A DNA stretch of 21,306 nt. Source: an uncultured Clostridia bacterium (lineage in GTDB: Bacteria > Bacillota > Clostridia > TANB77 > CAG-508). The notes under the pieces were generated by a model that did not search any database, was not told the DNA's origin, and saw only the letters and a list, made by a program, of their open reading frames with translations. Each line of letters begins with the position of its first letter. Position 1 is the stretch's first letter. This document shows, one piece after another, positions 7,900-15,432 of the stretch. The translations under genes and the position numbers were made by a program. The stretch spans positions 1 to 21,306 of the forward strand of contig CANQMG010000015.1 in NCBI GenBank assembly GCA_947624925.1, given 5' to 3'.

Positions 7900-8289
7900 C
7901 TATAAATCTTCCCTTTCTACTATTTTTTCAATTTTTATTAATCTTCTTGGTGTTTCATAAGGTCTTAATGTACTGTTAAACCAATTTATCATGGATTCTA
8001 CTTCTTGTTTTGCTGTTTTCTTATTATTAACATAGAATGTGTCAACAAAACTTGTAGTTGAATTTGCACATAATGCTTTTACTATAATATTTCCTTCTTT
8101 TGGCTTATTAATACAATTTATATTTTTGCTATTTTTTCTTATTTCTAACTCATTACTCAGCCCTCTTCTTTTACCTTTTAAACCACATTTAATACATACA
8201 TATAGATCATAAGAACCCTTGCAGTCGCTTAATGTCATTAAATTTTGTTTTTTAAATTCGTGTCCATATTCTAATAATCCTATTTTCAT
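7900..8289 (-). CDS. Zinc-ribbon-like phage protein, 129 aa
   Basis: ATG at 8289 is preferred to ATG 8346 because AAAGGAGAG lies seven bases before it and the longer frame would overlap the methylase end. The N-terminal part reads HEFKKQNLMTL...YDLYVCIKCG, a CxxC pair as in small phage zinc ribbons, with a further Cys in NINCIN. The C-terminal part, INWFNSTLRPYETPRRLIKI, is a motif shared by uncharacterised proteins of Firmicute mobile elements. Function is unknown; a metal-binding or nucleic-acid-binding role is possible. Confidence 0.7.
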   Translation of the reverse strand: MKIGLLEYGHEFKKQNLMTLSDCKGSYDLYVCIKCGLKGKRRGLSNELEIRKNSKNINCINKPKEGNIIVKALCANSTTSFVDTFYVNNKKTAKQEVESMINWFNSTLRPYETPRRLIKIEKIVEREDL

Positions 8290-8314
8290 AGTTATACTCT
8301 CCTTTCTTACTTTA

Positions 8315-9194
8315 TTATGTAATGGATAAGCACCATTGATTTCCATATTTTTTAAAATTATTATTTGAATTTAGAACTTGTCTTATCTTCTCTCTTACAT
8401 GATTATTATTTTCTGCTTTTTTTGATTTTGACAAAATATTATAAATATCATCTATTGTAGCTTTATTTTTTAGATATTCTAATGTTGCTTGTATTAAATC
8501 TCTCCATGTTATCTCAGTAATTGTCATTATGTTTTGCTTAATATTTATTGTGCTTTTTTGAGAAAATATCCAAATCATATTTTTTCTAAAAACTAATATA
8601 TGCTCATGTTTTATAGGAATAAATGAGCTATCGTTATAAATTTTATTATTTGACATACAATTATGCTGTATTTTTATAATATGAGATTCTAATTCTCCAT
8701 ACCATTTCATATCTTTTATGATACTGAAATACTGTCCCTTTTTTCTAACATCTCCAATTAGAATTGCATGTCTGCCACCATTAATTAAACTATGGTATAT
8801 TTTTTCATTTACAATATCTAATTTTTTTATAAAATCTTCATAAGGCATATTATTAGATAAATCATACTCAGAATATTTTTTTCTTTGTTTTTCGTATTTT
8901 ATAATATCCCAATATGGTGGATGCGAAAATATAAAGTCAGCTCCTGATGGTATTTCATCAATTAATGCGTTCCATCCATTGTTTAAATCTAAATGTAAAC
9001 TGTTTGTTATTCCTAATTCAATAGCAACATCTTTTCCAGTACCTCCACCGACTGAATATTTCAATGAATTTTTTAGGTTTTGATTCTGGATAAAATTGTT
9101 TTATCAAATCTCTTATTACATATCCAGAGCAATTTCCTCTATATGAAGAATCGCCATAATTTCCTCTATCTTTATAACTTATTATACTTTGCAT
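8315..9194 (-). CDS. Phage DNA methylase with CGG +1 shift in the SAM-binding motif
   Basis: Read with the C at 9050 skipped, the gene gives 292 residues: MQSIISYKDRGNYGDSSYRG, then KKFIEIFS-G-GGTGKDVAIELG, LHLDLNNGWNAL and FIFSHPPYWDIIKYE. FSGGGTG is the SAM-binding motif and SHPPYW the catalytic motif of phage DNA methylases; only the shift (Gly 49) joins them to the N-terminus. In the 0 frame the protein stops ten residues after the CGG. ATG at 9194 has AAGGAGA at good distance. The C-terminal part (about 190-292) is a helical region with WRDLIQATLEYLKNK, perhaps DNA recognition. Probably protects element DNA or regulates. The product is very likely inactive unless the shift occurs. Confidence 0.85.
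9048..9050 (-). other. CGG +1 shift site of DNA methylase
   Basis: Reading is TTC AGT CGG TGG AGG; skipping the C gives TTC AGT GGT GGA GGT ACT GGA, i.e. FSGGGTG, methylase motif I. Confidence 0.85.
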
Positions 9195-9196
9195 TA

Positions 9197-9301
9197 TTAT
9201 TCTCCTTCATCAGTAATTTCTACAATTTTGTGAATATTTGGATACATACTAAAAAAATGGATTCTATATTTTAAAAAGTATATTAAATCATATTTATTCA
9301 T
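9197..9301 (-). CDS. Small hypothetical protein, 34 aa
   Basis: ATG at 9301 overlaps the stop of the 9294-9545 gene (AATGAATAA) after GGAGAG, and its stop sits three bases before the methylase start. It begins MNKYDLIYFLKYRIHFFSMY and ends EITDEGE. The tight overlaps on both sides support a real, coupled gene. No family is recognised. Confidence 0.55.
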   Translation of the reverse strand: MNKYDLIYFLKYRIHFFSMYPNIHKIVEITDEGE

Positions 9302-9545
9302 TTTTTATCTCTCCTATCTCTACAAAATTTAATTTATATTTATTAAAAACATAAGATATAATATCTTCATACATATAGAATTGAGGAGTATTATAATTGC
9401 TAAGTGCAATTTCATATTCTTTTCTCCAATTCAATAGAGTATTAACAATATCATCCTTTGTTGTTTTATATAATAATTTGAGTGCTACTTCATCATTTTC
9501 TTCCATAAACAACTGTACTATTTTTTTCCTTTTAGATTCATTCAT
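9294..9545 (-). CDS. Hypothetical element protein, 83 aa
   Basis: It is a helical, acidic small protein starting MNESKRKKIVQLFMEENDE and containing LLNWRKEYEIALSNYNTPQF. The start at 9545 follows AAAGGA; its end overlaps the 34-aa gene. It is the first gene after the SSB terminator, so it may start a transcript of its own or be read through. Unknown function. Confidence 0.7.
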   Translation of the reverse strand: MNESKRKKIVQLFMEENDEVALKLLYKTTKDDIVNTLLNWRKEYEIALSNYNTPQFYMYEDIISYVFNKYKLNFVEIGEIKNE

Positions 9546-9602
9546 ATCCGCATTTCCTTTCTCTACAAGATTTCTTTATAGATAAATAATTGCTAAATAT
9601 AT

Positions 9603-9644
9603 GAAAATAGGAAAGTAAAATATACTCTCTACTTTCCTATTTTC
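9603..9644 (-). terminator. Strong hairpin after ssb
   Basis: A 15-bp perfect stem (9603-9617 with 9630-9644) and 12-base loop lie after the ssb stop. T residues flank it on both strands, so it may be bidirectional. Confidence 0.7.
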
Positions 9645-9660
9645 TAAGTTTTTTATAATT

Positions 9661-10074
9661 TTAAAATGGTAGCTCATCATCTGAAATTGCAAAATCAGGG
9701 CTATCATTAGACTCTATAGCATCTTTTCCCAATAAAATAGAATTGTCAGTATTCTTTTTGCTATCTGCAAAATATACTTCTTCAGCAATGACTTCAGTCG
9801 CATAACGTTTCTGACCTTGATCATCTTCCCAATTTCTTGTTTGAATTCTGCCAATAATACCGACTTGTTGACCTTTCTTAAAATACTTACTGCAAAATTC
9901 GCCTGTTTTATTCCAAGCAATAATTGTAATAAAATCTGCTTGTCTTTCTTCTCCCTCTTTTACAAATCTTCTATTAACAGCTAAATTAAATTTAGCTACT
10001 AATGTATTATTATTTTGAGTATATCTCACCTCTGGATCTTTTGTTAATCTTCCCATTAATATTACTTTATTCAT
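9661..10074 (-). CDS. ssb: Single-stranded DNA-binding protein, 137 aa
   Basis: SSB coats single-stranded DNA in replication and recombination. The OB fold is complete: MNKVILMGRLTKDPEVRYT, then FNLAVNR, ADFITIIAWNKTGEFCSKYFKKGQQVGIIGRIQTR, and the acidic tail ends DDELPF, the tip that binds partner proteins. It contains the bases CGG only out of phase (GTC GGT), and the protein is intact there, a useful control for the shift sites. It follows a bS6 homologue in the same order as the chromosomal rpsF-ssb pair of Firmicutes. The ATG at 10074 follows AAAGGAG. Confidence 0.95.
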   Translation of the reverse strand: MNKVILMGRLTKDPEVRYTQNNNTLVAKFNLAVNRRFVKEGEERQADFITIIAWNKTGEFCSKYFKKGQQVGIIGRIQTRNWEDDQGQKRYATEVIAEEVYFADSKKNTDNSILLGKDAIESNDSPDFAISDDELPF

Positions 10075-10146
10075 TTTTATTACTCCTTTCTAATTTTATT
10101 TTTTTATATATATGTAATTTATCTTTACCATCTCTATACATAGAAA

Positions 10147-10446
10147 TTAATTCTCCAATCTTACAATAATATGTTTAATAATTTCTTCTATTGTATTTAT
10201 TTTTACTGATATATGTCCTATTTTATTAGTTTTAGAAGAATCTACTTTAAATTTTATGTAATAATAATATCCTTCCTTATAGCCTTTAATTTCGTACGCT
10301 AATTTCTTTGTTCCTTCTTTTTCTTTAAAATAAATTTCTCCATCTTCAGATAAGATAATATTATTAATTCTATCTATAGTATCATTTAGTATATTCTTAT
10401 CTAATTTAGGTTTAATAATGAAAACTGCTTCATATTTTTTATCCAT
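10147..10446 (-). CDS. rpsF: Ribosomal protein bS6 homologue, 99 aa
   Basis: bS6 binds 16S rRNA with bS18 in the small subunit platform. The match covers the whole length: KYEAVFIIKPKLD (4-16), a helix, GTKKLAYEIKGYKEGYYYYI (about 45-64) as in the KRRLAYEIxxxxxGYY stretch of bS6, and the final IKHIIVRLEN like the usual IIRHIVVRL. It precedes ssb as in the rpsF-ssb-rpsR operon, but rpsR is absent and every other neighbour is an element gene, so this looks like a captured rpsF-ssb pair. It lacks the long acidic tail of some bS6. The ATG at 10446 is coupled to the previous stop through GCATAGGAGG. It could replace host bS6, regulate mRNA as bS6:bS18 does, or simply travel with ssb. Confidence 0.85.
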   Translation of the reverse strand: MDKKYEAVFIIKPKLDKNILNDTIDRINNIILSEDGEIYFKEKEGTKKLAYEIKGYKEGYYYYIKFKVDSSKTNKIGHISVKINTIEEIIKHIIVRLEN

Positions 10447-10456
10447 ACTTTTCCTC

Positions 10457-10945
10457 CTATGCTACTAATAAATTTTCTAATAAATCCTGTTGCTCATAAT
10501 TTATTTCTTCAATACTATTATCAAAAAGGCATGACAAGAAATTTATTATATTTTTTCTTGTCCATGTTCTATAATTAAAAGCATTTCTTCTATAATTTAG
10601 TGGTAATCCAATTGTCAATTCTAATTTAGAATCACTTTTACTAAAATCAGATTTGCACAAATTCCCTTTTTCGATTGTGTTTAAGAAAATACTTAGCCAA
10701 TAGTTTAAATATAAATTATTATCTGAATCTGTTCCTTTCGTTTTTTTACCATATAAATATATTTTTCTTGGTAAAATTCTATAGTTACTTATTATGGTGA
10801 ATTCATCTTCTAATAAACATTCATCTCCATTTACTTTAACCTGGCAAGTTGTATTTAAAAACATATCAGGATATTTAGGAAATCTTTTGCTGAACATAAG
10901 TCTTTTTATAGCTCTTTTATCTTGAATATTAAATTTACATTCCAT
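10457..10945 (-). CDS. Hypothetical element protein, 162 aa
   Basis: ATG at 10945 is chosen over the longer frame because AAGGAG lies nine bases before it. It begins MECKFNIQDKRAIKRL and has a middle of beta strands (FTIISNYRILPRKIYLYGKK) and a helical C-terminus ending LLENLLVA. It lies between the amidotransferase and bS6 genes with overlaps or couplings on both sides. I recognise no family; a role next to the amidotransferase/amidoligase pair is possible only by position. Confidence 0.65.
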   Translation of the reverse strand: MECKFNIQDKRAIKRLMFSKRFPKYPDMFLNTTCQVKVNGDECLLEDEFTIISNYRILPRKIYLYGKKTKGTDSDNNLYLNYWLSIFLNTIEKGNLCKSDFSKSDSKLELTIGLPLNYRRNAFNYRTWTRKNIINFLSCLFDNSIEEINYEQQDLLENLLVA

Positions 10946-11676
10946 AATTCTTTTCTCCTTCCTTCTTATAGGCTTCCAAATAACATTGTCCATATAAGTC
11001 ATTTTCAAATATATAATCAAGCTCTACTGGTGAAGTATATATTTTGTTATACCTTTTATACATTTTAGGTAATTTCCCACCATTCCAAGTGAAACAATTT
11101 TCAGGCTCAAAAATATTATATTTAAATTTTTTTGGAAATCTCGATGCAAATACTATTGCTTGATTATTTTTATTATTTAAAATTTCAATACTTACTGTAT
11201 TATCAGCCACAACAAAGGGTTTGCCTTTATAGAAACCCATAAAAATACTGCTAAACTTTTGTAAAGCAGTTAATCCTAAATTATATTTTGACATTAAATC
11301 TAATATTGCCTCTGTATCTGTAATATCTTTGACTTCGCTTATAAACTCCACAGAAGGTTCTGTTCCATTCATTGCGATTACTGTATCACCTCTCTTAAAT
11401 GGATGACAATTTTTATCTGATTTATCTCCGAACTGAAGCAAATCTTGTATGAAACAGACACCAATCATAATTTGTTTTTCTTATAGAATTTGCTATATCT
11501 CGAACATCTAAATTTACACCCTTTTCAAATTTTATAAGCTTATTATCTTTTAATAATGCAAATCCATTTCCATGTCCTCCTAACTGTCGTTCTAAATATT
11601 TTAAGTATTTATCTAGTCCGTATATTCTTTCTATTTCTCTTTCACCTTTTTTATTCATTAACAAGACTCTACACAT
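10935..11676 (-). CDS. Class II glutamine amidotransferase with CGG +1 shift
   Basis: With the C at 11430 skipped, a 246-residue protein results. It starts MCRVLLMN, so Cys2 becomes the N-terminal nucleophile after Met removal; further motifs are GGHGNGFALL (about 33-42), LFHTRFASV-G-DKSDKNCHPF (about 74-93) and VIAMNGTE (about 99-106), the usual class II (Ntn) glutamine-hydrolysing set. The enzyme releases ammonia from glutamine for a partner. The gene overlaps the amidoligase by 19 bases, suggesting they act together. In the 0 frame it stops two codons after CGG, leaving only 83 residues. The start follows AAGGAGG at ten bases. The C-terminal part from about 160 is less typical. Confidence 0.85.
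11428..11430 (-). other. CGG +1 shift site of glutamine amidotransferase
   Basis: Reading is TCA GTT CGG AGA TAA; skipping the C gives TCA GTT GGA GAT AAA, i.e. SVGDK inside the RxASVG...NCHPF motif (Gly 83). Confidence 0.85.
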
Positions 11677-12428
11677 TTATTTATAACCTCCTTATATTTA
11701 TTTGTAATGATTTCTCCCATTTTTCTTGCCTGATCACTATTAAAATTTTCTTTACCTATAAAATTATTTATGAATTTTGTTGTATCAATACAAAAATCAC
11801 AAGCCCTTATATATTGCTCTGCATTTATAAATTTTAACAGTCTAAATTCCAATGTTTCTACACTTGACATTGTATTAAAAGAATTATATCTACTATATTC
11901 ACTTATTTCTGATAAACAGTAATGATTAAAAGATCTACCCCAAAATTTAATAGTTTGGTCTAAATTATTTTTCATTTCTGTAAGTATAGGAAGAAATAAT
12001 TCTTTTTGATATTTTCTTATTAAGTTTTTATAAGGTGTAGCAACATGAAGATGTGTTCCACATGAATTTCCTACATATTTTGAAAATTTATTTATTTTTT
12101 TGCATATAGTATGAAATGATTTTTTATTATAAAAAATAGGGCTTTTCCATTCTAGTCCCTGAATACTACAGTCATAACAGCCAATAAAATTATATTTTAC
12201 AAGCTCATATAATTCTTTTGTTTTACTAGATGTTTCAAATTCAAATGAAAAACTAATTTGTGTTTGTTTTCCCTGAAATTTATTATTTTTAGTACAATAG
12301 TCATAAGAAGTTTTACAGTCGTTACATATAAAATCTGTTTTATTAATCTTTTCTACTGCATAAGCTAAATATTCTTTTCCACAATATGTACACTTTCTAT
12401 AATCTAAAAATCTTTTTATTTTAAGCAT
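11658..12428 (-). CDS. Amidoligase-family protein with N-terminal zinc ribbon, 256 aa
   Basis: Two CxxC pairs (CTYCG about 13-17 and CNDCK about 35-39) form a zinc ribbon. ISFSFEFET follows (about 58-66), then the family signature GNSCGTHLHVAT (about 121-132) and ETLEFRLLKF (about 189-198). This matches COOH-NH2 ligases of the amidoligase superfamily, which join an amine to a carboxylate using ATP. In phages they are known beside class II amidotransferases, and the next gene here is exactly that, overlapping by 19 bases. The target (peptide tag, protein or cell-wall unit) cannot be told from sequence. The start at 12428 follows AAAGGA. Confidence 0.82.
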   Translation of the reverse strand: MLKIKRFLDYRKCTYCGKEYLAYAVEKINKTDFICNDCKTSYDYCTKNNKFQGKQTQISFSFEFETSSKTKELYELVKYNFIGCYDCSIQGLEWKSPIFYNKKSFHTICKKINKFSKYVGNSCGTHLHVATPYKNLIRKYQKELFLPILTEMKNNLDQTIKFWGRSFNHYCLSEISEYSRYNSFNTMSSVETLEFRLLKFINAEQYIRACDFCIDTTKFINNFIGKENFNSDQARKMGEIITNKYKEVINKCVESC

Positions 12429-12475
12429 TTTATTTTCCTTTCATAAAAATAACTATATAAAATTGAATAGTTATT

Positions 12476-14143
12476 TTAAGCAGCATTTTGCAATATATTG
12501 CTACTTTCTTCTATTTTTTTATTTATGGAAATTTTTTCTCTTTCTAAGACATCTGGATAAGAATATAAAATTTCTAGATTATTAAATTTAATTACAATAG
12601 AAAGTATTGTTTGAATATTAGATTTTAAATTAATTTGTGTTATAGATTCAACATCATCAATGAAAATAGGAGTTTCAATCCCAGTAACTTTATTTATTAA
12701 TTGAGAAATTTCTATATCTGCACGTAATTTATATGATTTAGAAAGTTTTTCATAGTTTCTTCCATCATATTTTATTTCATATATATCTAAGATTTCGCCT
12801 GTTTCTTCATCTATTTTAGTAAATTCTATTGTTACTTTATCTAGATATTGAGAAATTCCTTTCATTTGTTCTTTCATAATTAATAAATTTAATCTGGTTA
12901 CTATTTGAATTTGTTTGCTGTATTTTTCTATAGTTTCTGCAATTTCTGTTTCTTCTCTTTCAATAGCTTCTATTTTATTTTTTGCATCTACTATATTGTT
13001 ATATTTAATTTCTATCTCTCTGTTATATAATTCTACTTCTGATTTTTCTTTTCTCAGCAAATCAATTTTTTCTTTCAATTCATCTCTTCTTTGAGTTTGT
13101 TGTTTCATTTCAGGAGTTTTCATTCTGTTATATTTCTTAATTTGTTGATTTTTCTCTTCTACAAGATTCTTAGTTTCCTCTTTTAAATTTTCTATTCTTT
13201 TTGCTATTTCATTTATACTCCTTTTATATGAAATAGTGAGAGCTTTAATTAAACTTTCATTTACTATATCTTGTTTGCAAGTAGGACATTTCGATTTTTC
13301 TGAAGATACACTTTTAAGATTTTCTAATTCTTTTTCCTGCTTTTTTTGATATTCTTTAAGGTCTACATTTATATTGTTAGCTATTTTTGCTGTAATCTTT
13401 TTAATGTCTTTTTCTAAATCTTCACAGCTTATAATCTCTTCTGTATTAGTAATTAATTTCTCATACTCTTCCTCTAAGCTACTTAATTCTTTTTCTTTAT
13501 TAAATACTTTTGGAGTATCTTCTCTCTGTATTGCTATACTGGTATAAATACCTTTACTACCATTTATTGTATCTAACTCTGAATGTAATTCCTTAATTTC
13601 TGCTCTTTTTGCTTTAGCAAAACCTTTAATATCCACAACAGGTTTTTCTAATATTTCCTTTTCATCATCATCTAATAATTCAAATGCTTCTTCTGATGAA
13701 ATTGCAGGTAAAATTCTAAGTAATAATTCTCTTTGCTCTGACAATTTTAAACTACGAAAATAACTTGGATTATATGCACATATAAAAGCATGGACATCTT
13801 TATAAAATCTAGTTAAAACTTCTTGGCTTGTCCTTATTCCATCAAGTAATACAAAGTTATCCTTTCCTTTACATCTTGTTATAACATGCTCAGAACCAGT
13901 ATTATCAATTATTGTCATACTTGCTAAGGTGTTCGCAAATAATCTGTTTCTATCATTTGAAACAGGTTCTTTATTACTTCCATATAGGTTGTATCCTGTT
14001 AGTATCCACAATGGTAGAGAACCGATAGTAGTTTTGTTTTTTGCATTATCCCCTACAATATATGTAACATCATCAAAATTTACTCTGAATCCATCTTGTA
14101 TTCCTTTAAAATTTTTTATATCAAATACATTTTTTATATACAT
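12476..14143 (-). CDS. SbcC/Rad50-like AAA ATPase with zinc hook, 555 aa
   Basis: It starts MYIKNVFDIKNFKGI; Walker A is GDNAKNKTT (about 32-40, with Asn where Gly usually precedes Lys). A long coiled coil (about 175-430) is broken by the zinc hook CPTC (about 290). The ABC-like signature LSKSYKLRADIE and Walker B PIFIDDVESI come near the end. Such proteins process DNA ends during phage or element recombination; the neighbour is an Erf annealing protein, consistent with one recombination unit. ATG at 14143 is preferred to the in-frame TTG at 14161 since AAAGGAGAAG lies just before it. The C-terminus is LQNAA. Whether the altered Walker A still turns over ATP is unclear. Confidence 0.85.
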   Translation of the reverse strand: MYIKNVFDIKNFKGIQDGFRVNFDDVTYIVGDNAKNKTTIGSLPLWILTGYNLYGSNKEPVSNDRNRLFANTLASMTIIDNTGSEHVITRCKGKDNFVLLDGIRTSQEVLTRFYKDVHAFICAYNPSYFRSLKLSEQRELLLRILPAISSEEAFELLDDDEKEILEKPVVDIKGFAKAKRAEIKELHSELDTINGSKGIYTSIAIQREDTPKVFNKEKELSSLEEEYEKLITNTEEIISCEDLEKDIKKITAKIANNINVDLKEYQKKQEKELENLKSVSSEKSKCPTCKQDIVNESLIKALTISYKRSINEIAKRIENLKEETKNLVEEKNQQIKKYNRMKTPEMKQQTQRRDELKEKIDLLRKEKSEVELYNREIEIKYNNIVDAKNKIEAIEREETEIAETIEKYSKQIQIVTRLNLLIMKEQMKGISQYLDKVTIEFTKIDEETGEILDIYEIKYDGRNYEKLSKSYKLRADIEISQLINKVTGIETPIFIDDVESITQINLKSNIQTILSIVIKFNNLEILYSYPDVLEREKISINKKIEESSNILQNAA

Positions 14144-14157
14144 ATTTTCTTCTCCTT

Positions 14158-14670
14158 TCAAGCTGTTTCACTATAAAATAATTTATCTATATCATCTTGT
14201 GATATATTATCAATATCATCATGTTCTTCCTTTATATCGTTATTATTTAAATTATTATCTTGCTCTTGGCTACTTTCTAAATGATTGCTGTCATTTCTTA
14301 TTTCATCTACAACAGGAATAGCAAAAACTTCTTGCATTGCATATCTATATGCTCCAGTTAGTGCTGCATAGGTTGCTCTTCCCTTTTCATCAAATCCACC
14401 CCCAGGTATTTCTACTTCTATTGAATCTTTCTTTTCATCTTCTACATCAATAAATTGATACATCATAGTAATGAAAACTTTATTGCCTTGAGTCATAAAA
14501 TTAACAACTTTTCTGGGCAAAATAATAACCTTATACTTAACTAGTAAAGGTTTTACCATTGCAATTATTTCTTCTGCTCTTGCAAACTTATAATTTTTTT
14601 CTTCATCTACCTCTGTTTTTTCAACAGCTTCGATTTCAGACATTATACTTATAATTTTTTCACCTATCAT
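14158..14670 (-). CDS. Erf-family single-strand annealing protein, 170 aa
   Basis: Erf proteins anneal complementary single strands and promote phage recombination or circularisation. The core motif is plain: GGGFDEKGRATYAALTGAYR followed by YAMQEVFAIPVVDE (about 88-121). The N-terminal helix region and the strand ILPRKVVNFM fit the family. The C-terminal tail (from about 125) is acidic, Asn-rich and probably disordered, ending KLFYSETA, and may bind SSB or other partners. It overlaps the next gene region; the start at 14670 follows AGGAGG. The gene order Erf, SbcC-like, SSB is typical of a phage recombination module. Confidence 0.88.
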   Translation of the reverse strand: MIGEKIISIMSEIEAVEKTEVDEEKNYKFARAEEIIAMVKPLLVKYKVIILPRKVVNFMTQGNKVFITMMYQFIDVEDEKKDSIEVEIPGGGFDEKGRATYAALTGAYRYAMQEVFAIPVVDEIRNDSNHLESSQEQDNNLNNNDIKEEHDDIDNISQDDIDKLFYSETA

Positions 14671-15254
14671 GTCAAAATTCCTCCTATATTTTTAATTTCA
14701 ATTTTTTGAAAAATATTAAACACATTAACATTTTTATCATTGTCAATAAATTCATTTATTTTAATATATGTAGGATCAGTTTCTCCTATTATAATTTGCT
14801 TATATGCAATATTTTTTCTTCTTAAATCTTTTAAAGTTTCCTCTATAGCTTTAACTACAAAATTGTTTTCTGACCAATAAGTTGAAGTCCATATTAAAAT
14901 TGCATATTTTTTCTTGAAAGCTTTATATTCTTGATAAAAATTTACTTTTTTAAAAATATTATTATATTTATTAGATACCTTACCTACCTTCTCTAAAATA
15001 ATATCTAGACCTCTTATATCAATTGCTAATGCGACTTTATATTTCTCTTGTTTTTTATATTTTCTTTCCATTATAATTTTTAAGTCTTTTTCTTTAAACC
15101 AATCTTGCGTATTTTGTGAAAATATATTTACTAAGTATTCATTAAAATAATAGTCTTTTCTTTCTATTATTCCTAATGCTTTAATATCCTTTTCGTATAT
15201 TTTTCCTTTTCCTTGTATTAATACAATTTCTCCTATTCTAAATTTATTTTTCAT
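14667..15254 (-). CDS. Hypothetical phage-type protein, two domains, 195 aa
   Basis: The N-terminus FRIGEIVLIQGKGKIYE...ALGIIERKDYYFNEYLVNIF (about 5-45) looks like a small SH3-like beta barrel. The C-terminal half, YAILIWTSTYWSENN followed by KQIIIGETDP and INEFID, resembles an alpha/beta fold found in uncharacterised phage proteins. A charged linker lies between. Its start ATG overlaps the stop of the 53-aa membrane protein gene, and its stop overlaps the Erf start, so it is firmly inside the operon. Role unknown. Confidence 0.75.
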   Translation of the reverse strand: MKNKFRIGEIVLIQGKGKIYEKDIKALGIIERKDYYFNEYLVNIFSQNTQDWFKEKDLKIIMERKYKKQEKYKVALAIDIRGLDIILEKVGKVSNKYNNIFKKVNFYQEYKAFKKKYAILIWTSTYWSENNFVVKAIEETLKDLRRKNIAYKQIIIGETDPTYIKINEFIDNDKNVNVFNIFQKIEIKNIGGILT

Positions 15255-15412
15255 TGTATTTCTGCTCTTAATTCTTTATCTAATTTCTTTATAAAATCTT
15301 TAATACATCTATTGTATTTTTCCCATAATGTTGATATAATTTTATAAGTAGTAGTAAGAAATTGTATAAATAAAATCAAACTAATTATTAATATTTTTTT
15401 TAGAATTTTCAT
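15251..15412 (-). CDS. Small single-pass membrane protein, 53 aa
   Basis: It starts MKILKKILIISLILFIQFLT: a short basic N-terminus followed by a hydrophobic helix of about 15 residues, then a charged tail (IKKLDKELRAEIQ). It could be a membrane anchor with a cytoplasmic or outer tail, or a lipid-free signal anchor. ATG at 15412 follows AAGGGT; the stop TGA overlaps the next start in ATGA, which supports translation. No family is recognised. Confidence 0.6.
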   Translation of the reverse strand: MKILKKILIISLILFIQFLTTTYKIISTLWEKYNRCIKDFIKKLDKELRAEIQ

Positions 15413-15432
15413 CTTTTTACCCTTTCTTTATA

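Noticed and set aside
9080..9274. Plus-strand frame of 64 codons
   Set aside because: It is antisense to the methylase N-terminus and the 34-aa gene, has no ribosome site and no protein-like composition.
9714..9920. Minus-strand frame inside ssb
   Set aside because: It is an out-of-frame shadow of ssb, which is intact.
10067..10141. A 24-codon frame between bS6 and ssb
   Set aside because: It overlaps the ssb start and has a poorly spaced ribosome site; not convincing as a gene, and it is not a remnant of rpsR.
836..11430. Broken genes as ordinary pseudogenes of a decaying element
   Set aside because: Apart from the five C-before-GGN sites no other indel or stop breaks a recognised gene in over 15 kb, and all five have the same phase, base and codon context. 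Random decay would be mixed.
836..11430. Sequencing error adding C between T and GG
   Set aside because: Many T-GG junctions (all Trp codons, and Gly after NNT codons) are intact, and errors would not choose only the Gly codon boundary on the coding strand. Read-level proof is still needed.
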